A DNA stretch of 64,000 bases from Salegentibacter sp. Hel_I_6 (GCF_000745315.1 NZ_JQNQ01000001.1:1364001-1428000); one strand, 5' to 3'; positions 8,350-19,064 are shown, counted from the first letter of the stretch. Made by a program: numbers and translations. The notes: generated by a model from the sequence alone, not told the origin.

Positions 8350-8833
8350 TTAGATGGTATAACCTTTTCTATTCAGGCTAGCTACAATTATGCTTTGTTC
8401 TCAATAATCATATGGGTTTTGAAAATTTAGCTTAGATCTCAACTTAGATTAAAGCCATAATTTCTCCAGAATTAATCTATGAAAAAGCCTCAATTTAACG
8501 AAACTTTTTAAAGTATCCATTTTTGTATTCGAAATGGAATATGGTTAAATTACAAATAGATTGCGAACCACTCGAAAAAAAGGTAGTTATTATTCCATAC
8601 TGAAGCCCTAAAACCCTTTTCTTGAGGAAACCAATAAATACCACCTTATGTAAGCTAAGGAAAACTTGGATCACTATATGCTTTATATATTCTAATGCAG
8701 TATTAAAAGACCTGTCCCAATCAAATTTCTATTATAAACATCTACACAAAAAAGAATACCCAGATTCTCAGAAATTTTTCAGGTCAAATTCATACCGTGC
8801 ACCTGTTCAAAATAGAACACTTTAGAAAAATTG

Positions 8834-9190
8834 CTATTCAGTAAAATTACTACCACCGACCTCTATCACGACTGTTGGTCCTACGGCGGAAGTAGCATTC
8901 TCTTTAGTTGATTGCCCCTTGCCCAATTCATAGTAATTATTCGACGCCACCAATACTACCAAAGCTTTTCCTTGCTATATAAACCATTGCAAAAGCTTCC
9001 TGCTACTCCTTGTTTGAAATATTCTCAGTGGTATTTAGAAATATAATTAAATTGAATTTTTCTTAAAATTCAGCATTAAAATTTCTCAAATCTTATTCTA
9101 TACTAAAACTATGAATTTCAGCAAGTTTTTTATAGCTGCTAAACTTTGATTTATAGATTCATGAGGTCAGCTCACAGTTAGACCTTTAAT
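8834..9190 (-). pseudogene. Decayed ThuA-like (trehalose-utilisation) domain
   Basis: Read on the minus strand this region gives the recognisable order of a ThuA/class-I glutamine-amidotransferase-like protein. It begins HESINQSLAAIKNLLKF (compare the family's FRHESI...AI..LG). It continues FNAEF-EKFNLIIFLNTTEN, ISNKE-QEAFAMVYI and then KALVVLVASNNYYELGKGQ. The reading is broken by several in-frame stops (after VLV, NAEF and SNKE) and at least one frame change near 8960. It is therefore a pseudogene, not a gene. ThuA proteins often accompany sugar-utilisation clusters, which fits the neighbourhood. The last 45 codons up to the TAG at 8836-8834 are open, but I cannot align them to the family with certainty. 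Confidence 0.6.
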
Positions 9191-9497
9191 TTGTTTTGAT
9201 GAATAACAAGGTTTAAAAAATGGTAAAACCCCGGTAACTAGAATATTTCTGAATTTTCAGATATTAAAAGTAAAGATGGTTAAAAATAAATACCAATATC
9301 ATTGCTACTCTTTTAATTACAAGATATACAAACTATAATAAAATGTTCTGTTTAGAATTCTATCATTACTTTTTTCGGTTCATAGCCATATTGTTTAACA
9401 TCCTACTTTACTTAAATATAAATATTGGCGATATAATTTAACGATAATGAAAAATAATATAAAAATAATAGTATTTTTCATGAATTTTGATTTCTTT

Positions 9498-9505
9498 TAT
9501 GTTTG
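9498..9505 (+). promoter_or_regulatory. -7 promoter element of the haloperoxidase-type gene
   Basis: TATGTTTG matches TAnnTTTG exactly, 19 bases before the ATG at 9525. A -33 TTG at the right distance is not clear. Confidence 0.5.
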
Positions 9506-9524
9506 TTAAAAAAAACTAAATTTT

Positions 9525-11030
9525 ATGAATAGCTTAATACTGGTTCTATTTCTAAGCCTGCAATCGGGACCAGAAATTAACCAACAGATTGATATTTCTT
9601 ATACCGATACAGAAGCTCGTATAAATGACCCCAGGGGAAAAGAAAACCTGGCGTATAAATGGGGGGAAATTGCTTTAAAGGCAACTGCTAATGATACTGA
9701 TAAATTCAATCCTAGGCCAACTATAAGTTCCCGATTTCTCGGACTAATTTTTACGGCGGTTTTTGATGCCTGGTCGAGATACGATGAAAAAGCAATCCCC
9801 GTATATATGCAAAATATAGATCGGCGCCCGAAGCCTGAGCAAACTTTGCAAAACAAAGAAATTGCAATAAGCTATGCCGCTTTTAGAACAATGAATGAGT
9901 ACTACTATTCAGACGAGGATCTATTCACCAGTTTTATGCTTGAATTAGGTCTTGATCCTAACGATAATACCTTAGACCCAACTACACCTGCGGGTATTGG
10001 GAACCTTGCGGCTAAAGCTATTATTGAAGCAAGACGTAATGATGGAGCAAACCAATATGGTGATGAAAACGGATCAAACGGCCAGCCTTACTTCGATTAT
10101 ATAGGCTACAAACCAGTAAACTCTGCCGATGAGAACATAGATCTTAATAGGTGGCAGTCTAAATACTTTTCAGATGGAAAAGGCGGACAATTTCTACCAT
10201 CTTGTTTAACTCCTTATTGGCACAAAGTTGAGCCTATCGGACTGCAATCTGCAGACCAGTTTAGACCAGGGCCACCACCAAAAGTAGGCTCTGATCAACT
10301 TGAGAAAGAAGTGAAGGAAGTTGTTGAACTTCAGGCAAGTCTAACAAATAAAGAGAAAGCGCTGGTGGAGTTTATGAGAGATGGGCCCCAATCTGTTCAA
10401 CAGGCCGGGCATTGGTTAAAATTTGCTCAGGAAGTTTCTATTAGAGATAACCATACTCTTGATGAGGATGTAAAAATGTATTTCTATAATCAAGTTACCG
10501 CCATGGATGCCTTTATTGCCTGTTGGGATAGTAAAATGTTCTATGATTTTGCCAGACCTTATGCGCTGGTTCACGAATTTTATAAAGATAAAGAAATTGT
10601 GGGTTGGGGAGGGCCTGAAAAGGGAATGACAAAAATGTTAGGACAGGACTGGAGACCTTATTCTCCCGACACCTTTTTATGCCCTCCTTTTCCAGGCTAT
10701 GTATCTGGCCATAGCGCTATAAGCGGTGCCTGCGGTGAAGCTCTAAAGCTCTTTACCGGAAGTGATGAGTTTGGTTCTGAAGTAAAATTAATACCAGGAA
10801 TTCTTACAGAGCCAGACCGGCTTGGAGAAGAAGTTACTATAGATTTCCCAACATTCACCCAAACCGCAGAAATGGCCGGATTCTCAAGAGTATTAGGAGG
10901 TTACCACATCCAGTCTGACAATCTGGAAGGCCTGGAACTAGGAAGAAAGGTTGCCAGAGAAAATTGGAAATTCTTTATGAAGCATATTGGAGAACCTATA
11001 GCAACTAATAAGAGTATTTCCAACAAATAA
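9525..11030 (+). CDS. Vanadium-dependent haloperoxidase-type protein (PAP2 superfamily)
   Basis: A 501-aa protein with a short hydrophobic N-terminus (MNSLILVLFLSLQSG) that may be a signal peptide. All three active-site blocks of vanadium haloperoxidases / PAP2 phosphatases are present: K-x6-RP as KMFYDFARP (Lys337, Arg344), SGH in PPFPGYVSGHSAISG (His396, with V replacing the usual P of PSGH), and SR-x5-H as SRVLGGYH (Arg455, His461). The fold binds vanadate or phosphate. Halide oxidation versus phosphatase activity cannot be told from sequence. It is followed after 86 bp by the FG-GAP/ASPIC lipoprotein and then SusCD, all on the same strand, so it probably belongs to that export or uptake unit. 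Confidence 0.88.
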   Translation: MNSLILVLFLSLQSGPEINQQIDISYTDTEARINDPRGKENLAYKWGEIALKATANDTDKFNPRPTISSRFLGLIFTAVFDAWSRYDEKAIPVYMQNIDRRPKPEQTLQNKEIAISYAAFRTMNEYYYSDEDLFTSFMLELGLDPNDNTLDPTTPAGIGNLAAKAIIEARRNDGANQYGDENGSNGQPYFDYIGYKPVNSADENIDLNRWQSKYFSDGKGGQFLPSCLTPYWHKVEPIGLQSADQFRPGPPPKVGSDQLEKEVKEVVELQASLTNKEKALVEFMRDGPQSVQQAGHWLKFAQEVSIRDNHTLDEDVKMYFYNQVTAMDAFIACWDSKMFYDFARPYALVHEFYKDKEIVGWGGPEKGMTKMLGQDWRPYSPDTFLCPPFPGYVSGHSAISGACGEALKLFTGSDEFGSEVKLIPGILTEPDRLGEEVTIDFPTFTQTAEMAGFSRVLGGYHIQSDNLEGLELGRKVARENWKFFMKHIGEPIATNKSISNK

Positions 11031-11116
11031 GGACGCTGCTACTAGTAGATTACAGAATACTCGCAAACAAGACTAATTACCAAAACCCTATACCTTTTAA
11101 TATAATTCTTCTTACC

Positions 11117-14100
11117 ATGAAAGTAAATTATATCTCAATTTTGTTAATCTTATTTTCCTTATTTATTTCCTGTAAAGATTCGAAACCTCGGGAAGAAGAA
11201 TCTGAGGGAAACACTAAAATTTTCAGAAATGTTTCTGCGGATAATTCCGCAATCGATTTCCAAAATAATTTAACTGAAAATGACTCCCTAAATTACTTCA
11301 CCTACTCCTACATCTATATGGGTGGTGGTGTTGCTACAGGTGATATCAACAATGACGGACTACCCGATCTCTTTTTCACCGGGAATCAGGTTCCCAACAA
11401 ATTATACTTAAATAAAGGAAATCTTGAATTTGAAGATATAACCGAATCTGCCGGAGTAGCGGGCGATGATAGATGGTATACCGGAGTGACCATGGCCGAT
11501 GTGAATCAGGATGGTTATCTAGATATTTACCTATCTGTAGCTGGTAAATTTGGCCCTAAAAACAATCAACTTTTCATTAATAATGGAGATGGAACGTTTA
11601 GCGAAAAGGCTAAAAAATATGGCCTTGATGATCCAGGTAATAGTGTTCAGGCCACATTCTTTGATTATGATGGAGATGGAGACCTTGATGTTTATATCGC
11701 TAACTATCCACCTACCCGGTTTGACGCACCAAATTTTGTCTACAAATATGAAATGGATAATGTTACTGATTTAAAAACTGATCATTTATTACGTAACGAT
11801 GGAGGGAAGTTTACCGATGTCACAAGTGAAGCAGGTGTGAAAAGTTTTGGATTAACACTCTCGGCCACTGTTGGCGACTTAAATAATGATGGCTGGCCAG
11901 ACCTATATATTTCAAACGATTTTAGCTCTCCAGATTTTATGTATGTAAATAATGGCGATGGTACTTTTAGGGAAGTAGTAAAAGATGCAACTTCTCACAC
12001 TTCGTTTTATGGAATGGGTGTAGATATAGCCGATTATAATAACGATGGATTACTGGACATCTACCAGGTAGATATGTCGGCGAAAAAAAATAGGAGAAAG
12101 AAAGCCAATATGGCTAGTATGAATCCTGAATTATTTTGGAGCACAGTAGATGCAGGTTTTCATTATCAATATATGCAGAATGTCTTACAAACTAACACGG
12201 GAGTTTTTAATGATGGTAATCCGTTCTTTTCAGACCTTTCTCGCATTGCAGGTGCCTCTTCAACCGATTGGAGCTGGGGACCTCTTTTTGCCGACTTTGA
12301 TAATGATGGGTACAAAGATCTTTTCGTTACTAATGGCACAAGAAGGGAAATTAACAATAACGATTATTTTAATGAGCTCAAAAATGTTAGAATGAACGAA
12401 GATAACCTCCTGGAGAAAAGCTTAAATATTCCCTCAGAAAAAATAGATAATTTCATCTTTAAGAATAACGGTGATCTCACTTTTAGTATCGCTAACGAAA
12501 AATGGGGAATTAGTTATGAAGGTTTTTCCAATGGTGTGGTTTACGTAGATTTAGATAACGATGGTGATCTGGAAATAGTTACTAATAATATAGACGATAA
12601 AGCATCGGTTTTTGAAAATTTAAGTTCAAAAATCAATAACTATGTCCAAATAAAACTTGAAGGTCAAGAGAAAAACAGGTTTGGCTTGGGTAGCAGAGCT
12701 TATGTAACTGCTAATGGCATGCAGCAAATGCAAGAACTCACCTTAACCCGGGGATTTCAATCATCTGTATCACCCCAACTTCATTTTGGGCTTGCGAAAG
12801 CTGATATTATTGAAGAAATAAAAGTTGTATGGCCAGATGGCAAAGAAGAAATAAGGGAAAATGTTGCGGCAAATCAGCTTTTAAGCTTTAAATATGAAAA
12901 TGCTTCAGAAGCAGCGCCAAAAGCAATAAACATGAAACCAGAAATCTTATTTACCACAGTTTCAGACACTACTTACTATCCGGCTCATAAACATATTGAA
13001 AACGACTACGACGATTTTAAAAAGGAAGTACTTCTTCCACATCGCACCTCTACCTTTGGGCCAAGTATAGCCGTTGGAGATTTAAATGGTGATGGCAAAG
13101 AAGATTTTATTATTGGAGGGGCCGCAACTTATGAAGCAGGTATTTATTTTTGGACGGAAACCGGTTACGAAAAACAAGACATCAAAGCTTTTGAAACAGA
13201 TAAAGGCTATGAAGATCTTGATGCCTTAATATTTGATGCAAATGGTAACGGCCACAATGATATCTATGTAGTAAGTGGTGGAAATGAATTTGCTCCAAAT
13301 TCTGAAATGCTTCAGGATAGGTTATACATTAACGATGGTAATGGAAATTTCACCAGAGATTTAAATGCTCTCCCTGTAATGCGTGATAGTGGTTCAAAAG
13401 TCTATAAAGCAGATTTTGATAAAGATGGAAAAGAAGAGTTACTTGTGTTGGGTAGGCTTGTTCCTGGGAATTATCCAAGCCCGGCAAATAGTTATATTTT
13501 AAGAAACAACAGCAAAAATGGAAAGGTTTCTTTTGAAGATATAACTCAATCGGTTGCACCTTTTCTTACTTCTTTAGGTATGGCTACCAGTGCAGAAATT
13601 GCAGATATAGACAACGATGGCTGGGATGATATCATTATTGTAGGGGAATGGATGCCCATTAAAATTTTTAAGAATATTAAAACCGGGTTTAAAGACATTT
13701 CAAAACAAATGGGGATAACCGATGATACCGCAGGCTGGTGGTGGAGTATCAAAAAAGGTGATTTTGATAATGATGGCGATCAGGATTTTATTGTTGGAAA
13801 CCTGGGGAAGAATTATAAATATACCGCCAGTGATGATGAAACTTTTGACATCTACTTTAATGATTTTGATGGAAATAATGAAAGTGATATCGTACTTAGC
13901 TATTATAACGAAGGTAAAAAATACCCATTAAGAGGAAGGGAATGTTCCTCCCAGCAAATCCCGGGATTAAAAGAAAAATTTCCAGATTACGAGTCTTTTT
14001 CTACTGCCACATTGGAAGATGTATATACCGAAGAAGAGCTGGAAAATTCACTTCATTACCAGGTAAAATCCTTTGCAAGTATTTATTTGGAAAACCACGA

Positions 14101-14440
14101 CGGAAAATTAAAAATTCATGAATTACCCAATATTGCCCAAATATCTTCAATCAATCAAATTTTAATTAAAGATTATGACAAAGATGGTCATTTAGACGCT
14201 TTAATTGCCGGTAACTTATTTTGGAGCGAAGTAGAAACCACAAGGAACGATGCTGGCTATGGTATGTTTCTAAAAGGCAATGGCGCTGGTGAATTCCATG
14301 CTATTTCAGCAGTAGAAAGCGGGTTTTTCGTGCCAGGCGATGTAAAAGATATGACCATTCTCAAAGATGGTGAGAAAGAGATAATCATAGTCGCTAAAAA
14401 TGATGACTATTCGCAGTTTATAAAAGTCTTATCGGACTAG
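11117..14440 (+). CDS. FG-GAP/VCBS repeat lipoprotein with ASPIC/UnbV domain (CRTAC-like)
   Basis: An 1107-aa lipoprotein (signal MKVNYISILLILFSLFIS-C, Cys19). Residues 60-500 carry many FG-GAP/VCBS beta-propeller repeats with Ca-binding D-x-[DN]-x-DG loops, for example GDINNDGLPDLFFTG, DYDGDGDLDVYIANY, DYNNDGLLDIYQVD. An ASPIC/UnbV domain follows at about 510-600 (GLGSRAYVTANG, LTRGFQSSVSPQLHFGLAK, VVWPDGKEE). A second propeller block (about 645-1080) repeats the same loops. Surface exposure is likely, and the molecular role of these proteins is not established. It lies between the haloperoxidase-type gene and SusC. The family is often found next to SusCD pairs in Bacteroidota. Confidence 0.9.
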   Translation: MKVNYISILLILFSLFISCKDSKPREEESEGNTKIFRNVSADNSAIDFQNNLTENDSLNYFTYSYIYMGGGVATGDINNDGLPDLFFTGNQVPNKLYLNKGNLEFEDITESAGVAGDDRWYTGVTMADVNQDGYLDIYLSVAGKFGPKNNQLFINNGDGTFSEKAKKYGLDDPGNSVQATFFDYDGDGDLDVYIANYPPTRFDAPNFVYKYEMDNVTDLKTDHLLRNDGGKFTDVTSEAGVKSFGLTLSATVGDLNNDGWPDLYISNDFSSPDFMYVNNGDGTFREVVKDATSHTSFYGMGVDIADYNNDGLLDIYQVDMSAKKNRRKKANMASMNPELFWSTVDAGFHYQYMQNVLQTNTGVFNDGNPFFSDLSRIAGASSTDWSWGPLFADFDNDGYKDLFVTNGTRREINNNDYFNELKNVRMNEDNLLEKSLNIPSEKIDNFIFKNNGDLTFSIANEKWGISYEGFSNGVVYVDLDNDGDLEIVTNNIDDKASVFENLSSKINNYVQIKLEGQEKNRFGLGSRAYVTANGMQQMQELTLTRGFQSSVSPQLHFGLAKADIIEEIKVVWPDGKEEIRENVAANQLLSFKYENASEAAPKAINMKPEILFTTVSDTTYYPAHKHIENDYDDFKKEVLLPHRTSTFGPSIAVGDLNGDGKEDFIIGGAATYEAGIYFWTETGYEKQDIKAFETDKGYEDLDALIFDANGNGHNDIYVVSGGNEFAPNSEMLQDRLYINDGNGNFTRDLNALPVMRDSGSKVYKADFDKDGKEELLVLGRLVPGNYPSPANSYILRNNSKNGKVSFEDITQSVAPFLTSLGMATSAEIADIDNDGWDDIIIVGEWMPIKIFKNIKTGFKDISKQMGITDDTAGWWWSIKKGDFDNDGDQDFIVGNLGKNYKYTASDDETFDIYFNDFDGNNESDIVLSYYNEGKKYPLRGRECSSQQIPGLKEKFPDYESFSTATLEDVYTEEELENSLHYQVKSFASIYLENHDGKLKIHELPNIAQISSINQILIKDYDKDGHLDALIAGNLFWSEVETTRNDAGYGMFLKGNGAGEFHAISAVESGFFVPGDVKDMTILKDGEKEIIIVAKNDDYSQFIKVLSD

Positions 14441-14507
14441 AATTTCATATAGAGATTAAGTTTTTGAAGAAATATTAAATGTGGTTTCAACATTTTTTTT
14501 ACTATTT

Positions 14508-14540
14508 CGATTGCGTAAAAGAATTTTTTGTTTACTTTTA
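14508..14540 (+). promoter_or_regulatory. Promoter of the first SusCD unit with an operator half-site
   Basis: TTG at 14511-14513, 19 bases, TACTTTTA at 14533-14540. The -33 element lies in CGATTGCGTAAAA (14508-14520). The same 13 bases occur at the second SusC promoter (minus strand, 36968-36956). Only the right half of the CAAnCGnTTG palindrome is kept here. Confidence 0.55.
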
Positions 14541-14569
14541 AGACCAAATAAACTAACTACTAACAAATT

Positions 14570-17500
14570 ATGAGAAACAATTACTTAAAAAGGGGATTGT
14601 TTTTGTTAACGATATTATGCTATGGCTTTACATATGCCCAGCAAACCGTTACAGGAACAGTAAGTGATGAAACCGGACCAGTGCCAGGGGTAAACGTATT
14701 GGAGCGTGGAACCTCAAATGGAACAACTACAGATTTTGACGGAAACTATTCAATAGAAGTAAATGATGATGCAGTTCTTGTGTTTAGCTTTATAGGTTAT
14801 CAAACAAAAGAAGTTTCTGTAAACGATCAATCCGTTATTAATGTAAATATGGTTACCGATTCAGAGTCATTAGACGATGTTATAGTTGTAGGTTAAGGTA
14901 CCCAGTCACGAGCAGAGGTTACCGGGGCAATTTCTTCTATTGGCACAGAAGAAATCAACGCTCTTCCAGTAGCTACTGCGGAACAGGCACTTCAGGGAAG
15001 GGCTTCAGGGGTAACCGTGATAAATTCAGGTTCCCCAGGAAACGCACCTGCGGTAAGGATTAGAGGTCTGGCTTCCCCAAATAACAATGATCCTTTATAT
15101 GTGATTGATGGTATTATAGCGGGTGGTTTAGGTAGTCTAAACCCAAATGATATTGAAAATATACAGGTATTAAAAGATGCCTCCACCACAGCGGTTTATG
15201 GTTCTAGAGGAGCAAATGGTGTGGTACTCGTTACTACAAAATCTGGAAAAGGTACGCAAAAAGCTCAGCTCAGCCTGGATGCTTATACAGGGGTTCAGTT
15301 TAACAGCAATCGATACGATTTATTAAACCGAGAACAATATATTCAATATGCCAGAGAAGTAACCGAAGTAACTCCAGAACGGATTACGAATCCACAATAT
15401 GCTGATTTTATCGACAATGACACTGATTGGCAAGATGAAATTTTTAGAACAGGAGTTCTAAGAAATATTAACCTAGGACTTTCCGGAGGTGGTGAAGGTA
15501 GTAATTTTAGATTCTCAGGGGGTTATCTAAACCAGGAAGGGGCTATGATAGAAACAGAATTTGAACGGTTTAACTTTAGATCTAATAGCAATTTTAAATT
15601 CGGAAAACTTAGTTTCGGGCAAACTTTAAACGTGGCCTTTACAGTCCAAAATCCTGAAAGGGAGTCTGGCGGTAGATCTCTAATCGAGCATGCTATAAAG
15701 TCTGCTCCATATTTAAGTGTTTACAACCCAGATAACCGAGGTGGTTTTCAAGGACCAAATTCAGCCTTAGACGGCCAGGATGCAGACAACCCTGTTCGAG
15801 TACAAACACTTGGAAATGCAACAAATAGAGGACTTACTGTTCTGGGAAGCTTCTTTGCAGAATATGAGGTTATTGAAGGTCTTGTTTTTAGAAGTCAGGT
15901 AGGTTTGGATTACTATAAATTTAATAATGACAACTTTATACCTTCTTATAATGATGACAGTAATGGAGCAACCCATCAATTTGAATTTGCACAAATCACT
16001 AAAAATAGCGGTACTAACCAAAATCTTACGCTTACCAATAGCTTGAATTACAAGTTTGATATTGATGATTTACACAATTTTGAGTTATTGGCTCTAGCAG
16101 AAGATCAAAGAATTCAAACAGAAAATCTTAATGCAAGCAGCCAAAATCCAATTACCGATAATGTAGAGGAATTGTCCTTAAATCAAGCCGGACTGGAATC
16201 ATTTTCTTCAGAATACAGGAGAGTAGGTTTCTTAGGTAGGGTAAATTATAATTTTGATCAAAAATATATTTTAGCCGGTTCCTTACGTAGGGATGCATCC
16301 ACTCGCTTTGGCGCCAATAATCGTTGGGGTACTTTCTGGTCTGTTGCTACAGGTTGGAATATCGCTAAAGAAAGCTTTATGGAAGATTCAGAGATAAACA
16401 ACCTAAAAATTAGGGCAAGTTTAGGTACGACCGGTAATGATAATATTGGCAATTACAGATATGCTTCAACTTTGGTTACAAGTTTTATTTATCCAATTGG
16501 AGGTTCACCAGTACAAGGTACAACCGCTGAAGGACTTCCTAATCAAAACCTTAAATGGGAAGAAGTGACTATGACCAATATTGGTTTAGATTTAGGGGCC
16601 TGGAATAATAAATTTACATTATCCCTGGAATATTATAATAATCGAAGCGATGATCTACTTTTTGAATTACCACTCCCGTTAAGTTTAGGATACAATGTAC
16701 CTACCATAGCCTCCAATGTAGGCTCGGTAGAAACCGATGGTTTTGAACTGGATTTAGGCTATAATGATTATGAAGGTGATTTTACCTGGTCTGCTAATTT
16801 AAATTTAGGAACCAGCAGAAATGAAGTTTTATCCATTGGGGCACTTGATCAGGTTCAGGGAGGATTTTTCGAAAACGAATTTCTAACAAGGATCTCACCA
16901 GGAGAACCCCTATTCCATTTCTTTGGTTTAAGAACTGATGGTATTTATCAGAATCAGGCAGAGATTGATGAGGTATTAACGGCAAATCCAGATCAAACGG
17001 CAATACAACCAGGAGATATACGGTTTGTAGATGTTAATGGTGACGGCCAAATAACTGCTGCAGATAAAACAAAAATTGGAAATCCATACCCAACGCTTAC
17101 TATGGGACTTAATTTAAGTGCCCAGTATGGAAATTTTGATGCTTCCCTTTTTATTCAAGGTGCCTATGGTCACGATATTTATAATACTAACCTATATGAC
17201 CTCGAAGGGATGCCAAGACTATTTAATAGTGGAGTTGCTGTACTTGACCGGTGGACTGGACCAGGAACCTCAAATACAATTCCACGAGCCCTGGGAGCGC
17301 CTCAAAACCTCAACGCTTCTGATCGATTTATAGAAGATGGAGCTTATACCAGATTAAAGAATTTTGATATTGGATACACTTTTAATGATAGTGTATTTGG
17401 TGAATCTCTTTCTAATTTAAGAATATATTTGAGTGGACAGAACCTAATTACATTGACAAATTACTCAGGCCTCGATCCAGAAATTGGGGTTGATAATGTC

Positions 17501-17590
17501 CTACAACAAGGTGTAGGCGCTGTAGGTATAGATAGAGGTTTATATCCGCAACCTACTTCTATAACTTTCGGAGTTCAATTAGGATTTTAA
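14570..17590 (+). pseudogene. SusC/RagA TonB-dependent receptor interrupted by one in-frame stop
   Basis: Full reading gives about 1006 codons: signal peptide (ending TYAQ), a carboxypeptidase-regulatory-like domain (about 24-100, VTGTVSDETGPVPGVNV), plug domain (RGLASPNNNDPLYVIDG, TAVYGSRGANGVVLVTTKSG) and a long TonB-dependent barrel. The final residues are TSITFGVQLGF, with the usual terminal aromatic residue. At 14894-14896 the tyrosine codon expected in the conserved VIVVGYG motif is TAA. The frame is intact on both sides, with no shift, so this is a single substitution (TAT/TAC to TAA). As written, translation ends after 108 residues. The next ATG in frame is at 15017 and would lack signal and most of the plug. 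It could be a recent pseudogene, a sequencing error or suppressed. SusD follows after 10 bp. Confidence 0.88.
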
Positions 17591-17600
17591 AAAAAAAATT

Positions 17601-19064
17601 ATGAAAAAAATAAGAATACTATTGATGACCTTTGTTGCACTGTTCGTTGTAAATGGATGTGATGAAGAAGAATTTGAACTAACAAACCCTAGTGGTCTTT
17701 CACCAGAAACTTATTTCGCCAATGAAGCCCAGGTAGAATCAGCCGTAAATGCAGCTTATGCTAATTTGCAGACGATAGGTTTATACACCAGAACTTATTT
17801 CTTTGCGATGGATCTTATGTCTCGTGAAGCTCTGGGAAACCCCCAATTAGAAGCCGATAAAAGAGTTTATCTTGAATGGTCTTTTGATGCCAGTCATCCT
17901 CCAATTAATTGGTATTGGGATTCATGTTACAGGGGAATAAACAAAGCAAATTTTGTTATTAGTAATGCAGATAGAATCAATGATATACCATCTTCACTTT
18001 TAAGTGAAGAGCTTAAAGCAAGATTTATTGGAGAGGCTAAATATATGCGAGCTTTCTATTATTTCTTACTGGTAACCCGTTTTGGTGATATTCCTTTAAT
18101 TCTTAATGTTCCGGAAGATGGGTCAGGTTTTCCACGTACTCCCCAAGCGCAGGTTTATGATCAAATTATAGCCGATTTAAATGATGCAAGCCAAGCTTTA
18201 TGGGACAAAGGCCGAACTGTTGATGGCAGAGCCACTCAGGGAGCAGCTTATGCTCTTTTAGGTAAGACACACCTTTACAGAGAACAATACCAGGAAGCTA
18301 AAAACGCTTTCGAAAATGTTACCGGTTACTCTCTAGAAGAAGATTATTTTGCCAATTTTAGAGAAGCTGATGAATTTGGACCAGAATCTATTTTTGAAGT
18401 TCAATTTGATGACGACATGGGGAACTCTGCAGTATGGAATTCCAATTCATCTGGTGAAGGTGCAAATGAAGTAACTTTCCGAGGCCAGGAATATGGTTTT
18501 AACGACTGGTTCAATGCATATCCAAATCCCGAACTTCTTGATGAATACGAGGATGGTGATATTAGATATGATGAAACTTTCTATTTTGTTGGAGATACTT
18601 TTGCAGGTGGTGTTATAGAAGAAATACCGTTAGAGAGACGAGCTGCCTGGAGAAAGTATCAAAATTATTATAAAGAAGCCAATGAAGATCAGGCTTCTGG
18701 AATTAATTTTAAAGTGATAAGATATGCTGACGTTCTTTTAATGATGGCTGAAGCTGAAAATGCTTTGGGTAACCAATCTGCTGCTATCGGTTATATTAAT
18801 CAAGTGAGAGAAAGAGCGGAATTAGCTCCTCTATCAATGGATCTTTCTCAAACTGCAGTATTTGATGCTATAGTACATGAAAGGATGGTTGAATTGGCCG
18901 GAGAACAGGTAAGATTTCCTGACCTTGTAAGATGGGGGCTTGCAGACGAATTGCTATCCCCATTTGGATTCCAAGCAGGTAAAAATGAAATTTGGCCTAT
19001 TCCAAATGATGAAATTTCTGCAAATGAGGGAATAAGTCAGGGAGATCAAAATCCAGGATTCTAA
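17601..19064 (+). CDS. RagB/SusD family outer-membrane lipoprotein
   Basis: A 487-aa lipoprotein with lipobox VVNG-C (Cys20, after MKKIRILLMTFVALFVVNG). The SusD-type N-terminal TPR-like helices are visible (QVESAVNAAYANLQ; RFIGEAKYMRAFYYFLLV; AAYALLGKTHLYREQYQEAK). The C-terminal domain has RYADVLLMMAEAENALG and ERMVELAGEQVRFPDLVRWG, both family hallmarks. It captures glycans or other ligands for the SusC channel. The gene follows the interrupted SusC by 10 bp and ends before a terminator at 19093-19124. It is intact although its partner is not. Confidence 0.93.
   Translation: MKKIRILLMTFVALFVVNGCDEEEFELTNPSGLSPETYFANEAQVESAVNAAYANLQTIGLYTRTYFFAMDLMSREALGNPQLEADKRVYLEWSFDASHPPINWYWDSCYRGINKANFVISNADRINDIPSSLLSEELKARFIGEAKYMRAFYYFLLVTRFGDIPLILNVPEDGSGFPRTPQAQVYDQIIADLNDASQALWDKGRTVDGRATQGAAYALLGKTHLYREQYQEAKNAFENVTGYSLEEDYFANFREADEFGPESIFEVQFDDDMGNSAVWNSNSSGEGANEVTFRGQEYGFNDWFNAYPNPELLDEYEDGDIRYDETFYFVGDTFAGGVIEEIPLERRAAWRKYQNYYKEANEDQASGINFKVIRYADVLLMMAEAENALGNQSAAIGYINQVRERAELAPLSMDLSQTAVFDAIVHERMVELAGEQVRFPDLVRWGLADELLSPFGFQAGKNEIWPIPNDEISANEGISQGDQNPGF

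Larger units (their letters stand above)
8350..9524. other. Gene-poor 1.2-kb stretch with a decayed gene
   Basis: No intact gene is convincing here. A 67-codon open frame on the plus strand (8622-8825) has no family character. The middle part (8834-9190, minus) carries the ThuA-like remnant listed separately, and the last 30 bases hold the -7 box of the downstream gene. The rest is AT-rich and I see nothing in it. Confidence 0.6.

Noticed and set aside
8622..8825. 67-codon open frame on the plus strand after proline dehydrogenase
   Set aside because: No signal, domain or composition typical of a protein, and it overlaps no conserved feature; the region is decaying DNA.
12261..12270. CAACCGATTG inside the FG-GAP gene
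   Set aside because: It matches the operator consensus but is deep in a coding region with no promoter; probably chance.
15017..17590. SusC fragment as a separate gene starting at 15017
   Set aside because: The frame is continuous with 14570-14893 apart from one TAA; a start here would lack the signal peptide and part of the plug, so it is one interrupted gene.
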